From Collinsella sp. (GTDB lineage Bacteria; Actinomycetota; Coriobacteriia; Coriobacteriales; Coriobacteriaceae): DNA of 64,000 nt. The DNA is taken from assembly GCA_019414055.1 (NCBI GenBank), contig DXMV01000021.1, forward strand, positions 29,165-93,164, written 5' to 3'. A program made the position numbers and the translations under genes. Of the stretch, positions 9,185-17,823 are shown piece by piece. Position 1 is the stretch's first letter. Each line of letters begins with the position of its first letter. The notes beneath the pieces were generated by a model, which was given only the letters and a program-made list of their open reading frames with translations, did not search any database and was not told the origin of the DNA.

Positions 9185-9947
9185 CGCCCATCATGGCAAC
9201 GACCTCCATAATGCGGTCGAAGAACTCTCGGCGGTCGGTATCGCCGCGGCGCAGCTCGGTGAAGATCTTGCCGTCGCGGATAAACAGTACGCGGCTCGTG
9301 TAGCTGGCGGCAAAGCTGTCGTGCGTGACCATGAGCACGGTGGCACGCAGGCGGCGGTTGAGGGCCTCTAGGCTCTCGAGCAGCAGGCGGGCGCTCTTGG
9401 AATCGAGGGCGCCGGTGGGCTCGTCGGCCATGATCATGGTGGGGTCGGTGACGAGCGCGCGAGCAGCGGCAACGCGCTGCTGCTGACCGCCGGACATCTG
9501 GTAGGGATACTTGTCGAGCACCTGACTGATAGACAGGCGCGCTGCCACATCCTGCACGCGGGTCGAGATCTCTGCCGAGTTTGTGCGGGCAATGGTGAGC
9601 GGCAGGGCGATGTTCTCGCGTGCTGTGAGCGTATCGAGCAGGTTGGAGTCCTGGAAGATAAAGCCCAGCTCCTCACGGCGAAACTGCGAGAGCTTGGCCT
9701 GCTTCATGCGCGTAACGTCCTGGCCGTTGATGCGGATGGTGCCGCTCGTGGCGCTATCGATGGTCGAGACGCAGTTGAGCAACGTCGACTTGCCCGAACC
9801 CGAGGCGCCCATAATGCCAACGAATTCGCCGCGATTGACGGTAAAGCTGACATCGTTGAGCGCGCGGGTCACATTGCCCAGCGCGCCATATACCTTTTCG
9901 AGGTGCGCGACCTCCAGTACCGGGGTCGCCATGTGCGTGGTTTGCAT
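9162..9947 (-). CDS. ABC transporter ATP-binding protein (BceA/MacB-type)
   Basis: 261 aa. Walker A GASGSGKST, signature MSGGQQQR, Walker B MIMADEPTGALD and H-loop MVTHD are all intact; the sequence is of the lipoprotein/peptide (LolD, BceA) ATPase group. ATG 9947 follows GAAAGGA by 6 nt. First gene of the two-gene operon with the permease. An inverted repeat at 9960-9993 lies right before it. Confidence 0.92.
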   Translation of the reverse strand: MQTTHMATPVLEVAHLEKVYGALGNVTRALNDVSFTVNRGEFVGIMGASGSGKSTLLNCVSTIDSATSGTIRINGQDVTRMKQAKLSQFRREELGFIFQDSNLLDTLTARENIALPLTIARTNSAEISTRVQDVAARLSISQVLDKYPYQMSGGQQQRVAAARALVTDPTMIMADEPTGALDSKSARLLLESLEALNRRLRATVLMVTHDSFAASYTSRVLFIRDGKIFTELRRGDTDRREFFDRIMEVVAMMGGEGSDAL

Positions 9948-9959
9948 ACCGAGTCCTTT

Positions 9960-9993
9960 CTTGCGATTAGTCTACGGCATCTATAGTCGCAAG
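9960..9993. promoter_or_regulatory. inverted repeat upstream of the ABC transporter, possible operator
   Basis: Arms CTTGCGA / TCGCAAG, 20-nt spacer, directly upstream of the ribosome-binding site of the ATPase gene. A second small dyad CCTTAC / GTAAGG is at about 10031-10048 on the side of the divergent NUDIX-Vsr gene. Confidence 0.35.
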
Positions 9994-10095
9994 AAGCCGG
10001 GTCGGCTACCATCGATATGGCTTACGCTTGCCTTACCGTTGTGTAAGGTACGGGTAGCTAGCCTGTCACATGTTGATGTTGAGAGAGGACTCCTG

Positions 10096-11085
10096 TTGAA
10101 GACTGTTCATGTTGCCGCCGGGATCATTCGCAAGGAAGGATCCGACGAGCTGCTGGCCGTGCAGCGCGGCTACGGCGACATGCAAGGACTTTGGGAGTTC
10201 CCGGGTGGTAAGCTCATGCGCGGCGAGTCGTCCGAAGACGCCGTACGCCGCGAGCTCATGGAAGAGCTGCAGGTAAAAGTCACCAACCTGCGTGACTTCT
10301 ACACCGTTGAGTACGACTACCCCGATTTTCATCTCTCAATGGAGTGCTATTACTGCTCGCTGGCCGATGAATCCGGCGAGCCCCAGAAGCACGACCGCCA
10401 GCTCGATATCCGCTGGATTCCGCGCACCTCGCTTGCCACGGTGGAATGGATGCCCGCCGACAAGGGACTCATTGATGCGCTGGTTGAGCTGAAGGAAGAC
10501 CGGCTTGAAGCCAACGGCGCCGTCAACGATGCCGAGGCCACCACAGCCGACGAGTCTGCCACCAAGCCCAAGCGCAAACCTAAACGCCGCAACAAAAAGC
10601 GTCCCAAGCCCGGCCTGCTCGACGGCATCGACACCTCGGACCTTTCCGCCGATGAGCGTGAGCTCGTGCGCCGTCGTGCCGCTATAAAAAAGTCCATGAA
10701 GGGCAACAAACGCGCCAATACCAAGCCCGAGCTGCTCGTCCGCCAGCGCCTGCGGGCAGCAGGCCTTACGGGATACCGTCTGGAATGGAAGGTGCCCGGC
10801 AAGCCCGACATCGCCTTCCCCGGGCGCAAGATCGCCATCTTCGTCAACGGCTGCTTTTGGCATCGCTGCCCCAGGTGCAATCCCAGCCAGCCCAAGCGCA
10901 ACGTTGAGTTTTGGGAGGCAAAGTTCCGCCGCAACGTCGAGCGCGACCGAGCCGCCATCACCGCGCTTACCCAAATGGGCTGGACGCCCATAACCATCTG
11001 GGAATGCGAACTCAAAAAAGACCGCATCGACGCCACGATGGAGAAGGTCATCGAGCAGGTGCGCGCCGCAGAGCCGCAGCGCTAA
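10096..11085 (+). CDS. NUDIX hydrolase fused to a Vsr (very short patch repair) endonuclease
   Basis: 329 aa from TTG 10096 (GAGAGAGGA 7 nt upstream). Residues 1-135 are a MutT-like NUDIX domain with GKLMRGESSEDAVRRELMEE, matching GX5EX7REUXEE. Residues 140-185 are a basic linker (KPKRKPKRRNKKRPKPG). Residues about 200-325 are Vsr: TKPELLVRQRLRAAG, PGKPDIAF with the catalytic Asp, FVNGCFWHRCPRC with His/Cys zinc ligands, NVERD and a final WEC. Vsr nicks 5' of T:G mismatches left by deamination of methylcytosine; MutT-type NUDIX enzymes clean oxidised nucleotides. The frame is continuous across the join. No cytosine methylase gene is nearby. Confidence 0.88.
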   Translation: MKTVHVAAGIIRKEGSDELLAVQRGYGDMQGLWEFPGGKLMRGESSEDAVRRELMEELQVKVTNLRDFYTVEYDYPDFHLSMECYYCSLADESGEPQKHDRQLDIRWIPRTSLATVEWMPADKGLIDALVELKEDRLEANGAVNDAEATTADESATKPKRKPKRRNKKRPKPGLLDGIDTSDLSADERELVRRRAAIKKSMKGNKRANTKPELLVRQRLRAAGLTGYRLEWKVPGKPDIAFPGRKIAIFVNGCFWHRCPRCNPSQPKRNVEFWEAKFRRNVERDRAAITALTQMGWTPITIWECELKKDRIDATMEKVIEQVRAAEPQR

Positions 11086-11338
11086 CGGCGAGCATTCACA
11101 CGCTCCGCACGTCCGCGCCATATCCACGTCACAAACCTTAGAAAGTCCTTAAGCCCAAAACCTTTCAAGAGTGTTATTCGATACCTCTGACCTGCAGTTT
11201 CATCGTAACACCAAACCAGGTTAAGCCTTTCTTTAGCGCTTCTTTGCAGCACTCGCGGCATAATACTGCCAGCGCACGGGACCTAGCAGCACACCCCGTG
11301 CGTAACCTTTTGGTGGACATCGAGGAGGCCGCATAAGC

Positions 11339-11548
11339 ATGCATTCTTCCAATGACGCAGCACAGCAGCCATCCCTAAAACATGCAGACCTTTTCTCCTT
11401 CCCCCCGACACAGAGAAACGGTCTCCTCGACTCCCCCACCACAAAAACCAAGCGCTCAGCCGATCAGAGCCTCAACTTACGAGCATCCTTCGAAAAGCTC
11501 CAAGCATCCCTAGACAAGGCGTTCCCCGAACAGGCAAGAGCAATCTAA
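11339..11548 (+). CDS. small hypothetical protein, 69 aa
   Basis: The ATG has GAGGAGG 11 nt upstream and the frame runs to within 25 nt of the AraC gene. The product is polar, with an amphipathic C-terminal stretch (LRASFEKLQASLDKAF), and no recognisable domain. It may be a real small gene or the leader of the AraC transcript. The 250 bp before it (11086-11338) show no gene. Confidence 0.35.
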   Translation: MHSSNDAAQQPSLKHADLFSFPPTQRNGLLDSPTTKTKRSADQSLNLRASFEKLQASLDKAFPEQARAI

Positions 11549-11573
11549 GCCCATCGCGCTTTATACTGATGCC

Positions 11574-12512
11574 ATGCGAAACATGGATCACATAGAATTG
11601 CACCGCGGAGGACGCGAGGAAGCGTTTCCCGAGACCGCCGAAGACTGGCCCTATATTGCCGAACGCGCAGAATTCGCTCGCTATCCGGGCAATTCCGTCC
11701 CCTGGCACTGGCATTCCGAGGTTGAGCTTTTCTACATGGAGCAGGGAGCGATTGACTATCGAACGCGCGCGGCTCATGAGCACGTACGCTTTGAGGAAGG
11801 GTCCGCCGGCTTTATCAACGGCGGCGTTTTGCACAGCACGCTGCAATCAGCCAATTCGGCACCAGCCATTCAAATGTTGCATATCTTTCAGCCGTCGATG
11901 CTCGGCGATCCCGCGGGACGTCTCCAAAAGCGCTACATCAATCCATTACTTCAATGTCGAGGCGTCGATGTGCTCAAATGGTCGCCCACCAACCCCGACG
12001 ATATGCCCTTTATCGATTTGCTGAAGAGCTCCTTTAGCCACGACCTTCAACGGCCGCAGAACGAGATGGCGCTTCGAAATAACTTGTCAGAGCTCTGGAT
12101 TCAGATTTACGCCAAGGCCGAACCGCTCTTTTCCTCCGGCGGCGCCTCTTGGATGACCGGCCGCGACGTACAGTTCAAGGCAATCCTGGACTTTATCCGC
12201 GCAAACTATGCAGCCGCTATAGATGTGCCCCAGATGGCATCTGCAGCCGGCGTAAGCGAAAGAGAGTGTTACCGCATTATCGAAACTTGTGCAGGAACGA
12301 CCCCGGCGGCATATCTACGCGCATACCGCATAAACCGTGCTTGCGAACTTTTGGCACACACCACGCGAACGGTACAGACAGTCGCGCGCCAATGCGGATT
12401 TATAACAGCAAGCCATCTTGGCCAGGTATTTAAAGAACAAATGGGGTGCACTCCTTCGAGCTATCGAGCAGCGAGGCAGAATCTCGATAGCACCAGGCAG
12501 AAATCCCGCTAG
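11574..12512 (+). CDS. AraC-family transcriptional regulator with N-terminal cupin
   Basis: 312 aa. Residues about 30-110 form a cupin sensor (PWHWHSEVELFYMEQG), and residues 205-305 hold two helix-turn-helices of the AraC type ending GFITASHLGQVFKEQMGCTPSSYR. There is no clear ribosome-binding site; TATACT lies 7 nt before the ATG, so a leaderless message is possible. Met4 is an alternative start. Probably a sugar-responsive activator; the target is not evident. Confidence 0.85.
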   Translation: MRNMDHIELHRGGREEAFPETAEDWPYIAERAEFARYPGNSVPWHWHSEVELFYMEQGAIDYRTRAAHEHVRFEEGSAGFINGGVLHSTLQSANSAPAIQMLHIFQPSMLGDPAGRLQKRYINPLLQCRGVDVLKWSPTNPDDMPFIDLLKSSFSHDLQRPQNEMALRNNLSELWIQIYAKAEPLFSSGGASWMTGRDVQFKAILDFIRANYAAAIDVPQMASAAGVSERECYRIIETCAGTTPAAYLRAYRINRACELLAHTTRTVQTVARQCGFITASHLGQVFKEQMGCTPSSYRAARQNLDSTRQKSR

Positions 12513-12568
12513 CCCTTCTTCTGTCACTGCATCAAACTTGCAGGCAAACAACAGAGAGGAGCAATCAT

Positions 12569-13192
12569 ATGAAGCACTTTGACCATATCGTATTTGACGT
12601 TGATGGGACATTGGCAGATACAGAAGGAAGCGTTCTGTCATCGCTTGTCCAGATTGTCCAAGAAGAGACCAGCAAAACGCTTCCCCGACACGAGCTTGAC
12701 TTTGCCCTCGGCATACCCGGCAAGGATGCCCTTGAGAAACTTGGGATCTACTCGCAGGCAACGTTGGATCGCTGGTGCCAAGTTGCCGCCAGCTTTAAAA
12801 GCACCATCAGCGTGTTTCCAGGTTTGCTTGAAGTCATCGCAACACTCGCCGATAGCGGCTGCAAACTTGGCATCGTCTCCTCACGTGCGCGCGACGAATA
12901 CGCAAAAGAAATTGCACCCCTTGGTTTCGATAAGTATTTTGAGCACATCATCCTTGTCGAAGACACAACCGAACATAAACCCGCACCCGCACCCATGCTC
13001 GAATATCTCCGACGTGCGGGCGCGAATCCTGGCAACGTCGTCTACGTTGGCGACACCGTCTACGACGAACAATGCGCAACTTCAGCAGGGGTCAGTTTTG
13101 CCCGAGCAGCATGGGGATCACACCAAGATATCCCAAACGCCACCTACAACCTCAAAACCCCCAACGACCTACTAACCCTAACAACCAAATAA
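12569..13192 (+). CDS. HAD-superfamily hydrolase, phosphoglycolate phosphatase / beta-phosphoglucomutase-like
   Basis: 207 aa. Motif I DVDGT with the nucleophile Asp10, motif II SSR, motif III Lys in HKPAP and motif IV GDTVYDE are present, with an inserted helical cap between motifs I and II (subclass IA). AGAGGAG precedes the ATG. The substrate is a small phosphate ester that cannot be named from sequence. It follows the AraC gene by 56 nt. Confidence 0.85.
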   Translation: MKHFDHIVFDVDGTLADTEGSVLSSLVQIVQEETSKTLPRHELDFALGIPGKDALEKLGIYSQATLDRWCQVAASFKSTISVFPGLLEVIATLADSGCKLGIVSSRARDEYAKEIAPLGFDKYFEHIILVEDTTEHKPAPAPMLEYLRRAGANPGNVVYVGDTVYDEQCATSAGVSFARAAWGSHQDIPNATYNLKTPNDLLTLTTK

Positions 13193-13218
13193 CCCACGCG
13201 TCCCACCCTTTCAGCCCC

Positions 13219-13394
13219 AACGCCACAAGGGCGATTGAGCAGGACGGCTTGGGCGGGTCCCCGTACTTAGTTTCCAAAATCATTCCGCAGCGCGAAGGCT
13301 TCTTATTATTTTCAGACCTAACGCCACAAGGGCGACGACCTCGAGTAGGTCAACTTGGGAGGGATGAGGGCTTAGTTCCCCAATCTTTCCGCAG
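13219..13394. repeat. tandem intergenic repeat, two diverged units of about 100 bp (family G)
   Basis: AACGCCACAAGGGCGA occurs at 13219 and 13320, and both copies continue to a shared end (ttagttyccmaat..ttccgcag) at 13290 and 13394. The second unit carries CCTCGAGTAGG and leads into a 21-bp inverted repeat and terminator. It fills the convergent gap between the HAD and aldolase genes. Confidence 0.6.
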
Positions 13395-13480
13395 GGGGCA
13401 AAAAGCCTCGCCGTACGAAGTGCGCAGCGAGGCTTTTTGCATGCCCGAGGACGATTGGTGAACTAAGCCCTCATCCCTCC
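13358..13480. repeat. inverted repeat enclosing a bidirectional terminator (family G)
   Basis: Perfect 21-bp arms at 13358-13378 and 13460-13480 (core GGGATGAGGGCTTAG) enclose the terminator hairpin at 13398-13440. Confidence 0.75.
13398..13440. terminator. bidirectional Rho-independent terminator
   Basis: GCAAAAAGCCTCGC / GCGAGGCTTTTTGC, with A-tract and T-tract on opposite sides so that it can serve both the HAD gene (+) and the aldolase gene (-). Confidence 0.8.
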
Positions 13481-13514
13481 ACGGGATCTATTTTGAGTCG
13501 GAGTACCCTTGCTG

Positions 13515-14372
13515 TTACTCTGCTTTGCCCACAGAGTTGAGGTTGGTCATGCGGATCTTAACCAGCTCGGTGATCTCACGCATGCCCTCCTTGGCCGGCT
13601 TCTTGGGATCGAAGCAGGCGGGGTTCTCGGCCATGTAGGCCATGAAGCCCTTGGTGTAGGCCTGACGCAGCTCGGTGGCGTAGTTGACCTTGCAGATGCC
13701 ATTCTTCACAGCCTCGGCAACCTGCTCATCGGGCACACCGGAGGTGCCGTGCAGAACCAGCGGCACGTCGACGGCGTCGCGGATGGCCTTGACCACGGAC
13801 TGCTCGATGTGCGGGTCGCTCGTGTACACACCGTGGCTGGTGCCAACGCCAATGGCCAGCGAGGTGCAGCCGGTGCGCTCGACGAACTCCTTGGCCTCGG
13901 CCGGATCGGTGTAGGGGCTCTCGCCCTCAACCGCGGGACCATCGTCCTCCTTGCCGCCAACCTTGCCGAGCTCGGCCTCGACGGGCACGCCCATGGCGCG
14001 GCCAGCATCGGCGACGGACTTGGTCAGAGCGATGTTGTCCTCGAAGGACTCGTGCGAACCGTCGATCATGACGGAGGTGTAGCCCGTGCGGAAAGCCTGC
14101 ATGCAGCGGTCATAGCCATCGCCGTGATCGAGGTGCAGGGCGACGGGCACGGAAGCACGCTCGGCGGCAGCCTTGACCATGCCGTAGAAGTAGTCCAGAC
14201 CAGCGGTCTTGATGGTGCCCGGGGTGGTCTGCATGATGACGGGGGACTTGGTCTCCTCGGCAGCGGCCAGAACGGCCATAACAAACTCGAGGTTCTCGAC
14301 GTTGAACGCGCCGACGGCGTAGTGGCCGGCCTGAGCGTCCTTGAGCATCTTTTCGGTGGTAACAAGTGCCAT
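13515..14372 (-). CDS. class II ketose-bisphosphate aldolase (fructose- or tagatose-bisphosphate, GatY/KbaY/FbaA type)
   Basis: 285 aa from ATG 14372, preceded by GAGAGGAG; the frame is open further upstream but that part is not conserved-looking. Zinc-site motifs HLDHGD, GTSHGVY and LHGTSG and the active-site VPVEAELGKVGGKEDD are present. It cleaves fructose- or tagatose-1,6-bisphosphate to triose phosphates. The neighbouring DeoR regulator and the absence of a LacD-type aldolase near lacABXC make tagatose-bisphosphate a reasonable substrate, by inference. Transcribed divergently from the DeoR gene. Confidence 0.9.
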   Translation of the reverse strand: MALVTTEKMLKDAQAGHYAVGAFNVENLEFVMAVLAAAEETKSPVIMQTTPGTIKTAGLDYFYGMVKAAAERASVPVALHLDHGDGYDRCMQAFRTGYTSVMIDGSHESFEDNIALTKSVADAGRAMGVPVEAELGKVGGKEDDGPAVEGESPYTDPAEAKEFVERTGCTSLAIGVGTSHGVYTSDPHIEQSVVKAIRDAVDVPLVLHGTSGVPDEQVAEAVKNGICKVNYATELRQAYTKGFMAYMAENPACFDPKKPAKEGMREITELVKIRMTNLNSVGKAE

Positions 14373-14595
14373 GAGCGTTTGCTCCTCTCCCTCGCCCGCA
14401 TCTGGACATCGGACGTAGTTGTTCACAAGGCGTTTTACCTTGCGTTTTGCTGCGCTCATTGTATGAAATTCAGCGGGTATACATGTGCGAGATATTGTCA
14501 TCGCGCGAGGTCCAACCTTCATTTTTGAAAAGAAAACGGAAGGGGTCGAACCCGGGCGCGCGTGTTCGAAATTGAGTTTTGAGCCTTGATCATCT

Positions 14596-14660
14596 TTCTT
14601 TTATAGAGAAAGTAAGTAATCGAAAGGCGTTTTCTTACTTAAAAAGAAAATGAACGAAAA
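14596..14660. promoter_or_regulatory. AT-rich putative DeoR operator region
   Basis: Inverted arms AAGTAAG (14610) / CTTACTT (14634) and repeated GAAA/TTTC words lie in the gap between the divergent aldolase and DeoR genes. DeoR-family proteins often bind repeated TTTC-type boxes. Confidence 0.4.
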
Positions 14661-14707
14661 TAGACTCAACACAATTCCTGCAAATTTCAGACGATGATGG
14701 AGCGAAT

Positions 14708-15511
14708 ATGGCCCATGCAACAACCCGAGCTTTCGCCGATGAGCGTCGTTCCGCCATCATGGAGATGCTCGAGCATAGCGCCTCGGTGCAGGTAGCAGAA
14801 ATCGCCCAGACCTTTGGCGTGTCCTCCGTTACCGCCCGCGCCGACCTAGATGCGCTCGCCGAGTCCGGCAAGCTGCGCCGCACGCATGGTGGCGCTGTGT
14901 CGCTCCAGAAGCGACTGACCGTATCCACCCAGGATCGCCGTATCAACGTCAATGTCGCCGCCAAGCAGGCCATCGCGCAAAGCGCCATCGAACTCGTCAG
15001 CGACGGTGACACCTTGCTTGTCGACTCGGGCACCACCGCGCTCGAATTTGTCCGCCTGCTCGACCAGCGCGACGGCATCACCGTCATCACGGCCGACATC
15101 ACCATTGCCGATTACATCGACGAGAGTATGCCCTCGGTCGATGTCGTCATGCTGGGCGGGGCGCTGCGCAAAGGTCATCGCTATCTGTACGGCCCACTTA
15201 CCATGCAGGCGCTCCAAATGGTCCACGCCGATCTTGCCGTCATGTGCCCTGGCGCTTTTGTTCCCGGCTGCGGCTTTACGACCGACTTTCCGCAGATGGC
15301 CGAGACCAAAGCGGCTATGGTCGGCGCCGCCCGTCAAAGTATCGCCCTCATGGACGCCAGCAAGGTCAACGGACGTGGCATGTACCGCTTCGCCGAGCTG
15401 ACCGACGTCAACGTCATCGTGATGGACCGTGACCCCGATCACGCCGTCGCCACCTCAATCACCGAAATCGTCGACAACGCCCGCCCAAATCTCCTCATCG
15501 CCGGCGCTTAA
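14708..15511 (+). CDS. DeoR/GlpR-family transcriptional regulator
   Basis: 267 aa. N-terminal HTH with RRSAIMEMLEHSASVQVAEIAQ and VTARADLDALAESGKLRRTHGG, then the sugar-phosphate-sensing domain with LLVDSGTTALEF and LGGALRKGH. It probably represses the divergent aldolase gene and itself in response to a phosphosugar. Ends in a strong terminator. Confidence 0.88.
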   Translation: MAHATTRAFADERRSAIMEMLEHSASVQVAEIAQTFGVSSVTARADLDALAESGKLRRTHGGAVSLQKRLTVSTQDRRINVNVAAKQAIAQSAIELVSDGDTLLVDSGTTALEFVRLLDQRDGITVITADITIADYIDESMPSVDVVMLGGALRKGHRYLYGPLTMQALQMVHADLAVMCPGAFVPGCGFTTDFPQMAETKAAMVGAARQSIALMDASKVNGRGMYRFAELTDVNVIVMDRDPDHAVATSITEIVDNARPNLLIAGA

Positions 15512-15512
15512 A

Positions 15513-15552
15513 CAAAAACCACCACAAAGGCGCCTGTCTTTGTGGTGGTTTT
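15513..15552 (+). terminator. terminator of the DeoR gene
   Basis: AAAACCACCACAAAG / CTTTGTGGTGGTTTT, immediately after the stop. The same stem sequence is reused at 21163-21209. Confidence 0.85.
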
Positions 15553-15576
15553 GATCGCGAGCGAGAGACCAAAACG

Positions 15577-15620
15577 GAAAAGCCGCCGCATAGGTGAAGG
15601 AGATCTCCCATGCGGCGGCT
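15577..15620 (-). terminator. terminator of the EIIB gene
   Basis: On the minus strand AAGCCGCCGCAT / ATGCGGCGGCTT followed by TTCCGTTTT, about 40 nt after the EIIB stop. Confidence 0.7.
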
Positions 15621-15661
15621 TGGACACGCAAAACAATGCATGCCCTAAGTTTGGATTACAG

Positions 15662-15955
15662 CTACAAAACGCCTTCGACGCTGCCTAGGATGCCGTCGAC
15701 ATTCTGCGTAGCGTAATCATCGGCAGTAATGACGCGAACGTTTTTAGCGCCCGCCTCTTCAAAAGCCTCTTTTGCATAGCCGACCTGCGGCCCCAGCAAA
15801 ACGACATCGGCTTCGGCAATATGGTCCGCAGCGGTGGCCATCGGCGAAGCCTCAATCTCAATCTCGAGATTGCGCGTCTCGGCGACACTTTTGATTTTTG
15901 CAACCAGCAAGCTGGTCGTCACGCCGGTATTGCAACAGACGAGTACCTTTTTCAT
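15662..15955 (-). CDS. orphan PTS EIIB, lactose/cellobiose family
   Basis: 97 aa. The phosphocysteine is Cys8 or Cys9 in VLVCCNTGVTTSLLVAKI, and VVLLGPQVGY is the family signature. No EIIC or EIIA is adjacent; it lies downstream of mglC in the same orientation but behind a terminator. It may serve an EIIC elsewhere or have a regulatory role. Confidence 0.85.
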   Translation of the reverse strand: MKKVLVCCNTGVTTSLLVAKIKSVAETRNLEIEIEASPMATAADHIAEADVVLLGPQVGYAKEAFEEAGAKNVRVITADDYATQNVDGILGSVEGVL

Positions 15956-16082
15956 TAGGAGGCCCTGCCTTCCTCTTCAATCTTGCCTTTCGGCAAAACA
16001 TCTTTCATTTGGAGATAGAGCATAGCGAACAAGATGTCTGCATGCTGCCTTTTCCAAATAACTTCCAGTTGTCTTCAAGCTC

Positions 16083-16122
16083 AAAAGAGGGGAGCCGGAG
16101 GATGGCGGCCGACTCCCCTCTT
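16083..16122 (-). terminator. terminator of the mgl operon
   Basis: Minus strand AGAGGGGAG / CTCCCCTCT followed by TTTTGA, starting 28 nt after the mglC stop. Confidence 0.75.
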
Positions 16123-16149
16123 AGAAGAATGGAAAACAAGAACGATGCG

Positions 16150-17814
16150 CTATTTCTTCTGAACGTACTTGAGGCAGTCGAGCGTGACGGCGACGAGAAT
16201 AATCAGGCCGGAGAACACGAACTGCAGGTTGGTGTCGATACCCAGAATGGTCAGTGCATAAGTCAAAGCAGTGAAGATCAGCACACCGACGGTGACGCCG
16301 GAAATCTTGCCGATACCGCCGGTAAAGGAAACACCACCGACGACGCACGCGGCAATAGCGTCCATCTCCCAGCCCTGGCCGTAAGCAGCGGAGCCGGAAC
16401 CGACCATGCGGATGCACTCGAGCCAAGAGCCGAAGCCATACAGGATGCCCGCGAGGATGAAAGCGCCGATAGAGACGGCGAAGACGTTGATGCCGGAGAC
16501 GGAAGCAGCCTCGGGGTTGCCGCCAACGGCGAACATGTTCTTACCGAAGGTGGTCTTGTTCCAGATGAACCACACGACCACGATGGCAGCGACGGCCCAC
16601 AGGATAATCGTCGGGAAGCCGCCGATGCGCGGGGTGACCATGGCGGGAATCAGAGGATTGATTGAGCCGAAGGAAACACCCTTAGTGGCATAGGTGACAA
16701 GACCAAAGATGATGAGCATGTTGGCCATCGTCGAGATGAACCAGTGCATCTTAAACTTAGCGGTAAAGAAGCCGGCGATGGCAGAGAATGCGGTGCACAG
16801 AACAACGCAGACGACAAGCGCAAGGACAATCTGGGCCACGAGAGGCATGGTCGAGAAGTCGAAGGCGATGCCAAAGACCGTACCGGTGTTGGGGCCGGCG
16901 TGCATGATGATGGTAGACGCCACCATGCTCATGCCGACCATACGACCAATCGACAGGTCGGTACCGGTCTGGAGAATCAGGCCGGCAACGCCGAGTGCCA
17001 GGAACATACGAGGCGAAGCCTGCTGGAAGATATTCAGCACGTTCTGAGCCGTGAGCAGCTGAGTGCCCTTAACGACCGGCGTAATGGCGCACAGGGCAAT
17101 GAAAACCAGCGCGATGGCGATATACAGGCCGTTGTTGAGCAGGAATGTACGCGTATTGAACGTGTATTTGTAGTTCTCCCAGCGCTGGGCCATGTTCTCG
17201 GCAAAGGTAAACTTGCCAATGCGGAGCAGATCGATCAGGTGATACTGGTAGGCAAAGGCCTCGTGCTCGCGATCCTTGATCTGCTGCAGCTCCTGCTGGT
17301 AGGTCACCTTGGCGTCGAACTGCTTGTTCTTGTAGACGTACTTTTCTTCTTTAATCTCGGCCTGGTCGGTGATACCGGCAATACCAGCCTGGTGCTCCTT
17401 CTCGAGCTCGGCGAGATGCTTCTGATAGGCAGCCTTGGCGGCCTCGCGCTCGACGGCGCAACTGGCCTTAACGGGTGCGAGGTACTCAGCCTCATAGTGT
17501 GCCTTCAGATAGTTCTCGGCGTCGACAATAAGCTTGTCAATCTGGCCCTTGTTCTGGGCCTCGACCTTCTTAGCCTGCTCCATCTGAGCCTTAAAGCCAT
17601 TGATAGCCTCATCGCGCTCCGCTTTGGTAAGCACGCGATCGCTCTTGGCGGCATCAATGTTACCCTGCAGCTCGACGACACGCGTGGTACCGTCGGCGCG
17701 CAGGGCGTCGACCTTCTTCTGAATCTCGTTTACATAGCTGTCGATCGGCTGGAGGAGCTTCGTCTCCTCATCGACCGACAGAATCTTACCGGATACGGTA
17801 GGCATGTGTTCCAT
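16150..17814 (-). CDS. mglC: galactose/glucose ABC transporter permease MglC with a long coiled-coil N-terminus
   Basis: 554 aa. Residues about 216-550 are the usual MglC permease (GLILQTGTDLSIGRMVGMSM, FAVGGNPEAASVSGIN, ACVVGGVSFTGGIGKISG). Residues 1-215 are a hydrophilic, Lys/Glu/Gln/Ala-rich stretch with heptad-like patterning and no signal peptide, so probably a cytoplasmic coiled coil; E. coli MglC (about 336 aa) lacks it. Start ATG 17814 is 9 nt after the mglA stop. Third gene of mglB-A-C, ended by a terminator. Confidence 0.9.
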   Translation of the reverse strand: MEHMPTVSGKILSVDEETKLLQPIDSYVNEIQKKVDALRADGTTRVVELQGNIDAAKSDRVLTKAERDEAINGFKAQMEQAKKVEAQNKGQIDKLIVDAENYLKAHYEAEYLAPVKASCAVEREAAKAAYQKHLAELEKEHQAGIAGITDQAEIKEEKYVYKNKQFDAKVTYQQELQQIKDREHEAFAYQYHLIDLLRIGKFTFAENMAQRWENYKYTFNTRTFLLNNGLYIAIALVFIALCAITPVVKGTQLLTAQNVLNIFQQASPRMFLALGVAGLILQTGTDLSIGRMVGMSMVASTIIMHAGPNTGTVFGIAFDFSTMPLVAQIVLALVVCVVLCTAFSAIAGFFTAKFKMHWFISTMANMLIIFGLVTYATKGVSFGSINPLIPAMVTPRIGGFPTIILWAVAAIVVVWFIWNKTTFGKNMFAVGGNPEAASVSGINVFAVSIGAFILAGILYGFGSWLECIRMVGSGSAAYGQGWEMDAIAACVVGGVSFTGGIGKISGVTVGVLIFTALTYALTILGIDTNLQFVFSGLIILVAVTLDCLKYVQKK

Positions 17815-17823
17815 CCCCTTCGT

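Noticed and set aside
9583..10095. Upstream extension of the NUDIX-Vsr frame
   Set aside because: It is antisense to the ABC ATPase gene and crosses the divergent promoter; homology begins at the TTG at 10096.
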